Shown piece after piece: positions 1-6,081 of a DNA stretch of 10,381 nt. The DNA is from Candidatus Hydrogenedentota bacterium (lineage in GTDB: Bacteria; Hydrogenedentota; Hydrogenedentia; Hydrogenedentales; SLHB01): NCBI GenBank assembly GCA_016934125.1, contig JAFGTL010000149.1, forward strand, positions 1 through 10,381, read 5' to 3'. How positions within the stretch are numbered: the stretch's first letter is position 1; each line of letters starts with the position of its first letter. The notes under the pieces were generated by a model. The model was not told where the DNA came from, searched no databases, and was given only the letters and a program-made list of their open reading frames with translations. The position numbers were made by a program, and so were the translations under genes.

Positions 1-434
1 ATCTGAGCGATATCAACCTGGCTGCACCGTTGATGGACGGCTCGACGCTGACGATTCCGGATTGCGGAGTGACGGGTGCGGAGGAGGGCCGCCTTGTGGT
101 GCGCGGGGGCCGTTCGACCGCCGTGCACAATCCCCCGCAATACACCATCTCCGGTTGGCAGCCGGGCGCGGGCGCCCATGGCGGCCCGGCCGGCGCGGAT
201 GGCGGCGCGGCCGGCACGTCACCGGGGGCGAGTGGCTTGATCGACTTGAATCGGGCCACGCAGGCCGAACTCGAGTCGTTGCCGGGAATCGGCCCGAAGC
301 TGGCCGACGAGATCATCCGGTTCCGGAAGGACTCGCCCTTCCGGCGCGTCGACGATCTCCTGGAGGTTCACGGGATCGGCGAGAAGCGATTGGCCGCGAT
401 CCGCGGCTTGGTGACGGTGGGCGGGAGCCCGTAA
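1..434 (+). CDS. comEA: ComEA-like SLBB + helix-hairpin-helix DNA-binding protein (5' end outside window)
   Basis: The frame is open from the first full codon (position 3) and ends at TAA 432-434, so only the C-terminal 143 residues are seen. The first residues, DINLAAPLMDGSTLTIPD, look like the end of an SLBB domain (the 'NLAAPLxDG' pattern of ComEA). A Gly/Ala-rich linker follows (about 165-230). The C-terminal domain starts at LIDLNRATQAEL and carries two helix-hairpin-helix motifs, LPGIGPKLA (279-305) and VHGIGEKRL (366-392), which bind the DNA backbone without sequence specificity. In the known family, ComEA is a membrane-anchored periplasmic receptor that binds incoming double-stranded DNA during natural transformation. 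The membrane anchor would lie upstream of the window and cannot be checked. No ComEC follows, so a competence role is inferred from architecture only. A short HhH protein of other function is the alternative. Confidence 0.85.
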   Translation, partial: LSDINLAAPLMDGSTLTIPDCGVTGAEEGRLVVRGGRSTAVHNPPQYTISGWQPGAGAHGGPAGADGGAAGTSPGASGLIDLNRATQAELESLPGIGPKLADEIIRFRKDSPFRRVDDLLEVHGIGEKRLAAIRGLVTVGGSP

Positions 435-440
435 CGCGGA

Positions 441-465
441 GGGCCGGGGGTTCGAGGGCCGGCCT
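441..465 (+). other. Weak hairpin after comEA
   Basis: GGCCGG at 442-447 can pair with CCGGCC at 459-464 (6 bp, plus a closing G-U), with an 11-nt loop. No T-run follows, so this is not a classic intrinsic terminator. It lies 7 nt past the comEA stop. GC-rich chance pairing is a real alternative. Confidence 0.2.
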
Positions 466-554
466 GAAACTGCGAAAACCGCCAGAGAAGGGCGTCGTGC
501 GACTGGACACAGCGGGCTGACTATGAGAGAATCGGGGTAGGGGGTACTGAGTTT

Positions 555-1325
555 ATGGATAGCGAGCGGCCGAACATCGAAGGCGCCTTCGAGCAGATTG
601 ACGCAGACGCCGTATGCGAGCAGTGCGGAACCGTGAATCCGCCGGGCACGTTGCTGTGCAAGAAGTGCGGCAACAACCTGCGCGATCAGCGCCTGATTCG
701 GATGGCCGAGGAAGGTGCGCCGGAACTGGCCGGCGAAGGCGTGCGCCCGCGCCGTGTCTTGTCCGCCGGGCTTACGGTGCTGGGCCTGCTCATCATCCTG
801 TGGACGGCGCTGAACGCGGACAAGGTCGGCGGCTGGATCGCCCACGGATTCTCATCGGCCGGCGCGGCAGAGGACGATCCGGCGTTTTACTGGGGCGAGG
901 GCGCGCGGAACGTGTACGACTCGCTCCTGAGCGAGATGCTGCAGCGGACGCTGTCGGCGGACGAGGTGGCGGACGCCTTCGCGAACCCCGTCCTGGTCAC
1001 GGGCGACTACACGGGACGATACGTGTTCAAGGAGATGCGCGGGCCGCTCGGCCGGCGCATCGGCACCGCGAACGTCCGGCAGAACCGCGAGGCGATCTAT
1101 TTCGTTGCGTTGCTGGACGCCCATCCCGAGGTCGAGTTGCGGGGCCAGGCCCGGCTGAAAGACACCGGAATGGTGCAGGCGAAGATCATCGGGGTGAAGG
1201 TGGGCGATCGTTTCGAGAGTGCCCTCGGCTATGCCGAACCGAACGAGGCCGGCGGGCTCGACTGCTTCGGCCTCAGCGATCGGAGTACCGACTACATCGA
1301 GGTGGTGGCGTATCGCGTGCCGTAA
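555..1325 (+). CDS. Unknown zinc-ribbon membrane protein, 256 aa
   Basis: I do not recognise the family. Residues 21-38 hold a C-x2-C-x10-C-x2-C zinc ribbon (CEQCGTVNPPG then LLCKKCGNN), a module common in small bacterial membrane and regulatory proteins. A basic stretch (RPRR, 64-67) is followed by one hydrophobic segment, about 68-87 (VLSAGLTVLGLLIILWTAL). The positive-inside rule therefore puts the zinc ribbon in the cytoplasm and about 165 C-terminal residues outside. The outer part begins with an acidic, low-complexity stretch (SSAGAAEDD). It is then a mixed domain with alternating beta-like stretches (YTGRYVFKEM, EAIYFVALL, AKIIGVKVGDRF). The stop is TAA. The chosen ATG has only a poor purine tract upstream (TAGGGGG, 538-544), but the cysteine motif lies close behind it and fits this start. 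It sits 147 nt before ftsY with no obvious terminator between. Function cannot be assigned. Confidence 0.8.
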   Translation: MDSERPNIEGAFEQIDADAVCEQCGTVNPPGTLLCKKCGNNLRDQRLIRMAEEGAPELAGEGVRPRRVLSAGLTVLGLLIILWTALNADKVGGWIAHGFSSAGAAEDDPAFYWGEGARNVYDSLLSEMLQRTLSADEVADAFANPVLVTGDYTGRYVFKEMRGPLGRRIGTANVRQNREAIYFVALLDAHPEVELRGQARLKDTGMVQAKIIGVKVGDRFESALGYAEPNEAGGLDCFGLSDRSTDYIEVVAYRVP

Positions 1326-1439
1326 CGCGCCCGCCCCGGCTCCGGCCCCAACCCTTTTGCCGCCCTGCGTGCCGCGTTGCGCCCAGGAGCGCCTGAACGC
1401 GCTGCGCCTTCCCGCGACACGACGGAATCCGGGACGATC

Positions 1440-1454
1440 CAGAGACGTTCTCTG
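1440..1454. promoter_or_regulatory. Perfect inverted repeat before ftsY (possible operator)
   Basis: CAGAGA-CGT-TCTCTG is a perfect 6-bp dyad with a 3-nt centre. It directly abuts TAGAAT (1455-1460), which resembles a -10 box. No convincing -35 sits 16-18 nt upstream, and a start just after this -10 would leave almost no leader before the ftsY ribosome binding site (GGAG, 1462-1465). It could be an operator-like site or a small hairpin; no known regulator is recognised. Confidence 0.3.
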
Positions 1455-1472
1455 TAGAATTGGAGTAGACGC

Positions 1473-2402
1473 ATGACAGAGCCCCGGCGGGGAGTGATCG
1501 GCCGGCTGCGCGAACGGCTCGGCCGGACGCGGAGCGGCCTTGTCGAGAACATCCGAAGGGTGTTCTCGGGCGGCGGGGCCGTTGGCGACGAGGTGTTCGA
1601 CGGCCTCGAAGAGGTGTTGATCGAGGCGGATCTCGGTGTCGATACCACCCTGTCCATCGTGGAACACATGCGCTCCGTCGCCAAAGAGCGCCGTATCCAG
1701 GACGCGGACGCCCTCTACGAGGTGCTGAAACAGGAACTCACGACGATCCTCGAACCGGGCGATCATGCCCTGCGCTGGGAGGCGGACTCCGGGCCCCACG
1801 TCACCCTCGTTGTCGGCGTCAACGGTTCCGGGAAGACCACCACCATTGGCAAGCTCGCCGCCCACCTCACCGCGGCCGGCAAGTCGGTGTTGCTCGGCGC
1901 GGCCGATACGTTCCGGGCGGCCGCCGTCGAACAGCTTACCATCTGGAGCGAGCGCACGGGCGTGCCCATCATCAAACACCAGGACGGCGCCGATCCGGCC
2001 GCCGTGGCCTACGACGCGGCGGATGCGGCTGCGGCGCGGGGCGTGGACTGCCTGCTCGTGGACACGGCGGGCCGGCTCCACACCAAGGTCAATCTGATGG
2101 AGGAGTTGAAGAAGATCCAGCGCGTGGTCGGCAAGCGGTTGCCGGGCGCGCCGCACGACGTGCTCCTCGTGCTCGACGCGACGACGGGGCAGAACGGCCT
2201 GCAGCAGGCCAAGCTGTTCACCGAAGCACTCAACGTGACGGGCGTCGCCCTCACCAAGCTGGACGGCACGGCCAAGGGCGGCATCGTCGTCGCCATCCAG
2301 AAGCAACTCGGCATTCCCATCAAACTCATCGGCGTCGGCGAAGGGGTGGACGATCTCCAGCCGTTCAACGCGGCCGATTTCGTAGAGGCGCTGTTCGCAT
2401 AG
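1473..2402 (+). CDS. ftsY: FtsY, signal recognition particle receptor GTPase
   Basis: FtsY docks ribosome-SRP complexes at the inner membrane and, through paired GTP hydrolysis with Ffh, delivers membrane proteins to SecYEG. All SRP-GTPase motifs are present in the 309 residues: the N domain four-helix bundle (about 15-95), P-loop GVNGSGKT (115-122), DTFRAAAVEQL (145-155), DTAGR (197-201), TKLDG (261-265), and the closing GVGEGVDDLQPF (287-298). The order and the ATTGQNGL segment (236-243) identify FtsY rather than Ffh, and there is no Met-rich M domain. The acidic A domain of the E. coli protein is absent. The protein starts with a short basic helix (RRGVIGRLRERLGRTR), as in other compact FtsY proteins, where it can help membrane binding. 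The start is ATG with GGAG 7 nt upstream. The stop is TAG, showing that TAG is a true stop in this genome. Confidence 0.97.
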   Translation: MTEPRRGVIGRLRERLGRTRSGLVENIRRVFSGGGAVGDEVFDGLEEVLIEADLGVDTTLSIVEHMRSVAKERRIQDADALYEVLKQELTTILEPGDHALRWEADSGPHVTLVVGVNGSGKTTTIGKLAAHLTAAGKSVLLGAADTFRAAAVEQLTIWSERTGVPIIKHQDGADPAAVAYDAADAAAARGVDCLLVDTAGRLHTKVNLMEELKKIQRVVGKRLPGAPHDVLLVLDATTGQNGLQQAKLFTEALNVTGVALTKLDGTAKGGIVVAIQKQLGIPIKLIGVGEGVDDLQPFNAADFVEALFA

Positions 2403-2470
2403 CGGGCGGTGCACGCGGCGGATGGCGCGCGGGCGGGCCCGGATCCGGGCGCGCCGGGCGGGAGCGAACC

Positions 2471-3280
2471 GTGTGGCTCGTATACGAGTGTCCCCGCGAT
2501 TACCTCGTGTTCTGGCACATCGGCGCGCGCATGGGCGTCGGGCCGGTGCGCCGGTTTCTCGCGCGCATGCGGCGCCGCGGCAAGGCCTCCCTCATCGATA
2601 TCGGTTCGGGCGCGGGCTCGAACGCGCTCATCGCGGCCCGATCGGGCTTCCGCGTTGCCGCCTGCGATCTGGCCCCGCGCAATCTCGCCGAACTCCGCCG
2701 CGTTGCGGGCGAACTCGACGTGCGCTCCGCCATCGCGCCCGTCCGGGCCGACGCGCTCGCGCTCCCCGTCGCCCCCGAGTCCTTCGACGTGGCCATCGCC
2801 TCGCACATCATCGAGCACCTGCCCGATCCGGGCCGGCTGCTCGCCGGGATCGCCCGCGTGCTGAAACCGGGCGGCGTGCTCCGCCTGTCGTGCCCGTCCC
2901 GGTGCCACGGCATGCGGATCGCGCGCTGGTTCGGCGCCGATCTCGATCCGGCCGATCACGTCGTGCTTGGCTACAGCCGCGACGAACTCGCCCGCATGCT
3001 GCCCGAGGGATTCCGGATCACGCGCGTGACATACCAGGGCCGGTTTCTCGAAAGCAATCTGGCCGATCTCCAGCATCTGGTGTCGCGCGCCCTCGGCGTC
3101 CGCGCCACCGTCTCGGCCGACGCGGCCCCGGGCGACGCGCCCGCCACGCCGCCGGGCCGGTTGTTCTACCTGCTGAAAGAGTGCGTGCTGCTGCCGGCGC
3201 TTGCGCTGTGCGCCCTCGAAGACGCCTTGCTTTGGTTCGTGCCAGGCAGCATGATTACACTCGAGATCGAACGCGTCTGA
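2471..3280 (+). CDS. Class I SAM-dependent methyltransferase with hydrophobic C-terminus
   Basis: This 269-residue protein has the class I methyltransferase order: motif I LIDIGSGAGSN (41-51), an acidic residue ending strand 2 (D66 in ACDLAP), RADALALP (92-99), SFDVAIASHIIEHL (104-117) and LKPGG (131-135). This is the Methyltransf_11/UbiE-like fold that moves a methyl group from S-adenosylmethionine. The substrate cannot be read from the sequence. DHVVLGYSRDEL (162-173) resembles the post-core segment of lipid, quinone or glycan methyltransferases. The tail (about 231-258, LFYLLKECVLLPALALCAL) is hydrophobic enough for a membrane contact or one transmembrane segment, which suggests a lipid-linked substrate by inference only. 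The start is GTG with GGGAG about 8 nt upstream. It lies 68 nt after ftsY and 45 nt before the GH1 gene, so co-transcription with either is possible. Confidence 0.85.
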   Translation: MWLVYECPRDYLVFWHIGARMGVGPVRRFLARMRRRGKASLIDIGSGAGSNALIAARSGFRVAACDLAPRNLAELRRVAGELDVRSAIAPVRADALALPVAPESFDVAIASHIIEHLPDPGRLLAGIARVLKPGGVLRLSCPSRCHGMRIARWFGADLDPADHVVLGYSRDELARMLPEGFRITRVTYQGRFLESNLADLQHLVSRALGVRATVSADAAPGDAPATPPGRLFYLLKECVLLPALALCALEDALLWFVPGSMITLEIERV

Positions 3281-3309
3281 TCACGCCGCCCGCGTGCCGG
3301 GCGGCCGGT

Positions 3310-3317
3310 GGAAGGAG
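3310..3317 (+). promoter_or_regulatory. Ribosome binding site fixing the GH1 start
   Basis: GGAAGGAG lies 8 nt before ATG 3326 and selects this start over an in-frame GTG at 3308, which would overlap the site. The 11 bases GGTGGAAGGAG (3307-3317) recur exactly at 5023-5033 in front of the oxidoreductase. Confidence 0.75.
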
Positions 3318-3325
3318 CATTTCCC

Positions 3326-3943
3326 ATGGCCGAGCAAGGGTTCCTGGCGTTTCCGGACGGATTCAAGTGGGGCACCGCCACCGCCGCCTATCAGATCGAG
3401 GGCGCCTGGAACGAGGATGGCCGCGCCCCCTCCGTGTGGGACACCTTCTGCCGCCAACCTGGCGCCATCGAGGACGGATCCAGCGGCGACGTGGCCGCCG
3501 ATCACTACCACCGCTACCCGGGCGATGTGGCCCTCATGGCCGAACTCGGCCTGAACGCCTATCGGTTCAGCGTGTCATGGCCGCGCGTCCTGCCCGCCGG
3601 CACGGGCGAAGTCAACGCGCCGGGACTGGACTTCTACGATCGCCTCGTCGACGCGCTCCTCGACAAAGGCATCGATCCGTACATCACCCTGTTCCACTGG
3701 GATCTGCCCCAGGCCCTCCAGGATCGAGAAGGGTGGGCCAACCGCGACACGGCGAAGCACTTCGCCGACTTCGCCCGCCTCATGGCCACCCGCCTGGGCG
3801 ATCGCGTCCGCCATTGGATCACCCATAACGAGCCGTCCGTGGTGTGCCTCCTCGGCCATTTCCTCGGCGAATACGCCCCGGGACTCACCGATCCCATGGC
3901 CACGTTCCAGGCCGCCCACCACATCCTCCTGTCCCACGGCTAG
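3326..3943 (+). CDS. GH1 beta-glucosidase, N-terminal fragment (205 aa)
   Basis: This is the part upstream of the in-frame TAG. It covers barrel strands 1-4, the glycone-binding QIEG and HWD segments and acid/base Glu169, but it lacks the nucleophile. A product of 205 residues would be half a TIM barrel and should be inactive alone. The ATG at 3326 is set by GGAAGGAG 8 nt upstream. Confidence 0.75.
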   Translation: MAEQGFLAFPDGFKWGTATAAYQIEGAWNEDGRAPSVWDTFCRQPGAIEDGSSGDVAADHYHRYPGDVALMAELGLNAYRFSVSWPRVLPAGTGEVNAPGLDFYDRLVDALLDKGIDPYITLFHWDLPQALQDREGWANRDTAKHFADFARLMATRLGDRVRHWITHNEPSVVCLLGHFLGEYAPGLTDPMATFQAAHHILLSHG

Positions 3944-3946
3944 GCC

Positions 3947-4681
3947 ATGGATGCCATCCGCGCCGCCGCGTCCGCGCCCGCCGAAGTCGGCATCACCCTC
4001 AACCTCGCCCCATGCCATCCCGCCGCCGACACCGACGAAGATCGCGCCGCGGCCCAGCGCTACGATGGCGTCATCAACCGGTTCTACCTCGATCCCGTGT
4101 TCAAGGGGCAATATCCGGAAGACGCCGCCCGGATCCTCGAACTCGTCATGCCCCAACCCGAGCCGGGCGACATGGAGGCCATCGCCGCGCCCATCGACTT
4201 CCTCGGCGTCAATTACTACACCCGGTTCGTGCTGAAAAACGATCCCGACGTCATGCTCATCGAGGCCTCGCAGATCTTCCCCAAAGGCAGCGAGTATTCC
4301 ATGATGTGGGAGGTGTACGAGCCGGGCTTGTACGAGCTACTCACCCGCCTCCACCGCGATTACGCCCCCGCCCGCATGACGATCACCGAAAACGGCATCT
4401 GCGTCGCCGACGGCGTCGACTTCGACGGCCGGATCCGCGACGAACGCCGGATCCGCTACGTCCGCAGCAACCTCGTTCAACTCCACCGCGCCATCGCCGA
4501 TGGCCTGCCCATAGACGGCTATTTTCATTGGTCGTTCATGGACAACTTCGAGTGGTCACACGGATACCGCACGCGGTTCGGCCTCGTCTACATCGACTAC
4601 GACTCCCAGGAACGCATCGTCAAGGATAGCGCCCGCTGGTTCGCCCGCGTCATCGAGCGCAACGGCCTCGACGCGGAGTAG
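3947..4681 (+). CDS. GH1 beta-glucosidase, C-terminal fragment (244 aa)
   Basis: This is the part after the in-frame TAG, in the same frame. An ATG lies only 3 nt past the stop (TAG GCC ATG), so translational restart is conceivable, but no Shine-Dalgarno sequence precedes it. It carries the nucleophile Glu (fragment residue 148, ITENG), the NYYTRF segment and the conserved WSFMDNFEW block. Alone it lacks the acid/base residue; activity would need assembly with the N-terminal half or readthrough. The stop is TAG. Confidence 0.7.
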   Translation: MDAIRAAASAPAEVGITLNLAPCHPAADTDEDRAAAQRYDGVINRFYLDPVFKGQYPEDAARILELVMPQPEPGDMEAIAAPIDFLGVNYYTRFVLKNDPDVMLIEASQIFPKGSEYSMMWEVYEPGLYELLTRLHRDYAPARMTITENGICVADGVDFDGRIRDERRIRYVRSNLVQLHRAIADGLPIDGYFHWSFMDNFEWSHGYRTRFGLVYIDYDSQERIVKDSARWFARVIERNGLDAE

Positions 4682-4682
4682 G

Positions 4683-4701
4683 GGCACGGGCTGGGCGTGC
4701 C
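4683..4701 (+). terminator. Possible weak terminator hairpin after GH1
   Basis: GGCACG (4683-4688) pairs with CGTGCC (4696-4701) around a 7-nt loop, starting 1 nt past the GH1 stop. No T-run follows, so intrinsic termination would be weak at best. Confidence 0.3.
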
Positions 4702-4720
4702 GTGTGATTGCGCGATCTTG

Positions 4721-4738
4721 GATCCGTGCGATCCGTGG
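4721..4738 (+). repeat. Tandem 9-nt repeat, two units
   Basis: GATCCGTGC is followed directly by GATCCGTGG (8 of 9 identical). A tract of this kind followed by 'tcat' resembles phased 'gatccgtg' strings that I recall from intergenic DNA of many environmental bacteria; this recall is not a database result. On the minus strand it encodes a His-Gly-Ser-His-like peptide that is often miscalled as a gene. Confidence 0.5.
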
Positions 4739-4818
4739 TCATTGACTCCTCCGGCCCCTCGTGCGCCACGGCCCACACGGAGCAAGCAACTCTCAGCGGC
4801 TCTTCTCTGCGAGTCACG

Positions 4819-4845
4819 GCGTCCTCCGCGGCCTCCGCGTTCATC
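4819..4845 (+). repeat. Degenerate 9-nt phased repeat, three units
   Basis: GCGTCCTCC, GCGGCCTCC and GCGTTCATC run head to tail with a 9-nt period, preceded by a looser 'ctctgcgag' at 4805-4813. The consensus 'gcgtcctcc' is the type of short string I recognise as recurring between genes in several GC-rich environmental lineages. Confidence 0.5.
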
Positions 4846-4868
4846 TCCCCCCAGAACGGCTCCCGTTG

Positions 4869-4898
4869 GCGTCCATTGGTGTGTATTCGCGTCCATTC
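4869..4898 (+). repeat. 10-nt phased repeat, three units
   Basis: GCGTCCATTG, GTGTGTATTC and GCGTCCATTC are contiguous, with a fourth degenerate unit, GCGGTTGGGG, at 4899-4908. Period 10 differs from the 9-nt period of the two upstream tracts. Read on the minus strand it gives the peptide REWTRIHTN, a pattern I recall from spurious intergenic ORFs. Confidence 0.55.
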
Positions 4899-4960
4899 GC
4901 GGTTGGGGTTCCCCATTCCCGCCCGCGTGCGCGCCTGTCCGTGTTCGTCGATGCAGCCCG

Positions 4961-4989
4961 TTGACTTGCCCCAGGCGCGTTGCTACTAT
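4961..4989 (+). promoter_or_regulatory. Sigma70-type promoter for the oxidoreductase
   Basis: TTGACT (4961-4966) and TACTAT (4984-4989) are separated by exactly 17 nt, and the -10 is preceded by TGC (4981-4983), an extended -10 element. The predicted start, near 4996, gives a leader of about 45 nt that includes the ribosome binding site at 5026-5033. This is the best promoter match seen in the window. Confidence 0.6.
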
Positions 4990-5025
4990 GCCGCGAACGT
5001 CGATTGGCCCGGTACCACGAATGGT

Positions 5026-5033
5026 GGAAGGAG
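5026..5033 (+). promoter_or_regulatory. Ribosome binding site fixing the oxidoreductase start
   Basis: GGAAGGAG lies 7 nt before ATG 5041. It rules out the in-frame candidate starts further upstream (from 4708), which lie in non-coding repeat DNA and upstream of the promoter. Confidence 0.8.
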
Positions 5034-5040
5034 AGGCGTC

Positions 5041-6027
5041 ATGGCCAAGAAGATCCGGATTGGTTTCATCGGGGCGGGCGGCATCGCTCCGGGGCACTAT
5101 CAGCGGCTGCACGCAACCGGCAAGGCCGAGGTGGTCGCCCTGAACGACCCCAGCCGGAAATCGTTGAAGCGGTTCTGCGAGCGGTGTGAAGGCGCGGCCG
5201 CGCTGCCCACCTACAAAGACTACCGCGACATGCTCAAGAACGAGGAGCTCGACGGCGTGCTGATCCTGAGCCCGCACACGGTGCATTTCGAGCAGAGCAT
5301 GACGTCGCTGGGCAAGGGGCTCCACGTGCTCAGTGAGAAGCCCTTGGTATGCACCATCCGCCACGCCAAGACGCTGATCCGCAAGGCCAAGGCGGCGAAA
5401 CGCGTGCTGATGATCTCGTATCAGCGCCATTTCGATCCGCAGTTCCGCTACATGCGCGAACAGATCGCCAAGGGCGCCATCGGTACGGTGCAGTACGTGC
5501 AGGCGATCCAGGCCCAGGGCTGGTTGCGCGGCACGCGCGGCACGTGGCGCCAGAAGCTCGCCGATTCCGGCGGCGGCCAGCTCAACGACTCGGGGAGCCA
5601 CCTCATCGACATCGTCATGTGGGTGACGGGCATGAAGGTGAGCGAGGTGTTCGCGAAGTCCGAGAACTTCAAGACGGAAGTGGACATCAATTCGACGCTC
5701 GCCATGAAGTTCGAGAACGGCGCCCTCGGCAGCATGTCGGTGATCGGCAATGCGCCGGGCTGGTATGAAGATCACACCATCGTGGGCAGCAAGGGCTCCT
5801 TCTTCCTGCGGCAGGGACTCGATCTCCTCCAGCAGGACGCTTCGGGCAAGGCCGTCAAGATCAAGCTGCCCAAGTACACCAAGAATCCGGACGCGAATTT
5901 CATCGATGCCATTCTCGGCAAAGACGTCGTCCAGACGCCGCCGGAATGCGGATTGCGCACCATCGAGGTTACCGAAGCCGCGTGGCGGTCGGCGGCCTCC
6001 GGCAAGCCCGTCAAAGTCCCGAAGTAG
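5041..6027 (+). CDS. Gfo/Idh/MocA family NAD(P)-dependent oxidoreductase
   Basis: This 328-residue protein has the two-domain form of the family. An N-terminal Rossmann fold with IRIGFIGAGGIAPGHY (5-20) binds NAD(P), and the hallmark EKP is at 99-101 (LHVLSEKPL), with Lys100 as the expected catalytic lysine. The C-terminal alpha/beta domain carries SGGGQLNDSGSHLID (176-190); Asp183 and His187 correspond to the family's conserved D-x-G-x-H-x-x-D pattern. Members oxidise or reduce sugars, inositols and related polyols, or open a glycosidic bond by transient oxidation. The specific substrate cannot be read here. No signal peptide or Tat motif is seen, so the protein is cytoplasmic. The extended -10 promoter at 4961-4989 and a strong ribosome binding site suggest it starts its own unit, possibly including the transglycosylase 54 nt downstream. 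The stop is TAG. Confidence 0.92.
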   Translation: MAKKIRIGFIGAGGIAPGHYQRLHATGKAEVVALNDPSRKSLKRFCERCEGAAALPTYKDYRDMLKNEELDGVLILSPHTVHFEQSMTSLGKGLHVLSEKPLVCTIRHAKTLIRKAKAAKRVLMISYQRHFDPQFRYMREQIAKGAIGTVQYVQAIQAQGWLRGTRGTWRQKLADSGGGQLNDSGSHLIDIVMWVTGMKVSEVFAKSENFKTEVDINSTLAMKFENGALGSMSVIGNAPGWYEDHTIVGSKGSFFLRQGLDLLQQDASGKAVKIKLPKYTKNPDANFIDAILGKDVVQTPPECGLRTIEVTEAAWRSAASGKPVKVPK

Positions 6028-6081
6028 GGCGGGCGCCGCAGTCCATTCGCACAGGATCCGGGCCTCGATCAGGGAGTTCCG

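Larger units (their letters stand above)
3326..4681 (+). pseudogene. GH1 beta-glucosidase interrupted by one in-frame TAG
   Basis: Read through codon 206 (TAG, 3941-3943), this is a complete family 1 glycoside hydrolase of about 451 residues, the usual length. It would hydrolyse terminal beta-glucosides (or galactosides) with retention, in the cytoplasm, as no signal peptide is seen. Visible landmarks are FPDGFKWGTATAAYQIEGAW (9-28), the HWDLPQ block (124-129), acid/base Glu169 in THNEP, nucleophile Glu355 in ITENG, and the aglycone-side block FHWSFMDNFEWSHGY near the C-terminus. The stop falls in HHILLSHG-stop-AMDAIRAAA, a helix where homologues carry a sense codon. The frame and the strong G/C third-position bias continue unchanged after it, and no other lesion is seen. 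This suggests a very recent nonsense mutation, a sequencing or assembly error, or (less likely) readthrough. TGG, TTG, CAG, GAG, AAG and TCG are each one base away. Confidence 0.8.
4682..5040. other. Gene-free region with repeat cassettes and a promoter
   Basis: This is the only stretch over 300 bases without a gene. In order it holds a weak hairpin after GH1 (4683-4701), three tracts of short phased repeats (4721-4738, 4819-4845, 4869-4898) separated by unremarkable sequence, and a sigma70-type promoter (4961-4989) that leads into the oxidoreductase. Its base and codon pattern lacks the coding signature of its neighbours: the + frame is open across it, but without G/C-ending codon bias. Confidence 0.75.

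Noticed and set aside
852..2414. Minus-strand ORF (520 codons) opposite ftsY and the zinc-ribbon gene
   Set aside because: It is antisense to motif-verified ftsY, has low-complexity composition and shows no domain.
2437..2450. 14-bp palindrome GCCCGGATCCGGGC between ftsY and the methyltransferase
   Set aside because: It is a perfect palindrome but in very GC-rich DNA, with no T-run and no promoter elements nearby. Chance or a weak hairpin explains it.
3308..3325. GTG 3308 as the GH1 start
   Set aside because: It lies within the Shine-Dalgarno stretch that serves ATG 3326. The family N-terminus begins shortly after 3326.
3941..3943. Pyrrolysine or reassigned TAG in the GH1 gene
   Set aside because: TAG ends at least three genes here in normal positions, no PYLIS-like structure or pyl gene is seen, and GH1 enzymes have no use for pyrrolysine at this helix.
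4650..4916. Minus-strand ORF with an REWTRIHTN-like peptide
   Set aside because: The peptide is produced by the 10-nt phased repeat and matches a type of spurious intergenic ORF; there is no ribosome binding site and no domain.
4708..5040. Upstream extension of the oxidoreductase from 4708
   Set aside because: The extension covers intergenic repeats and the promoter, lacks coding bias and does not look like the family. ATG 5041 has a strong ribosome binding site and the proper Rossmann N-terminus.
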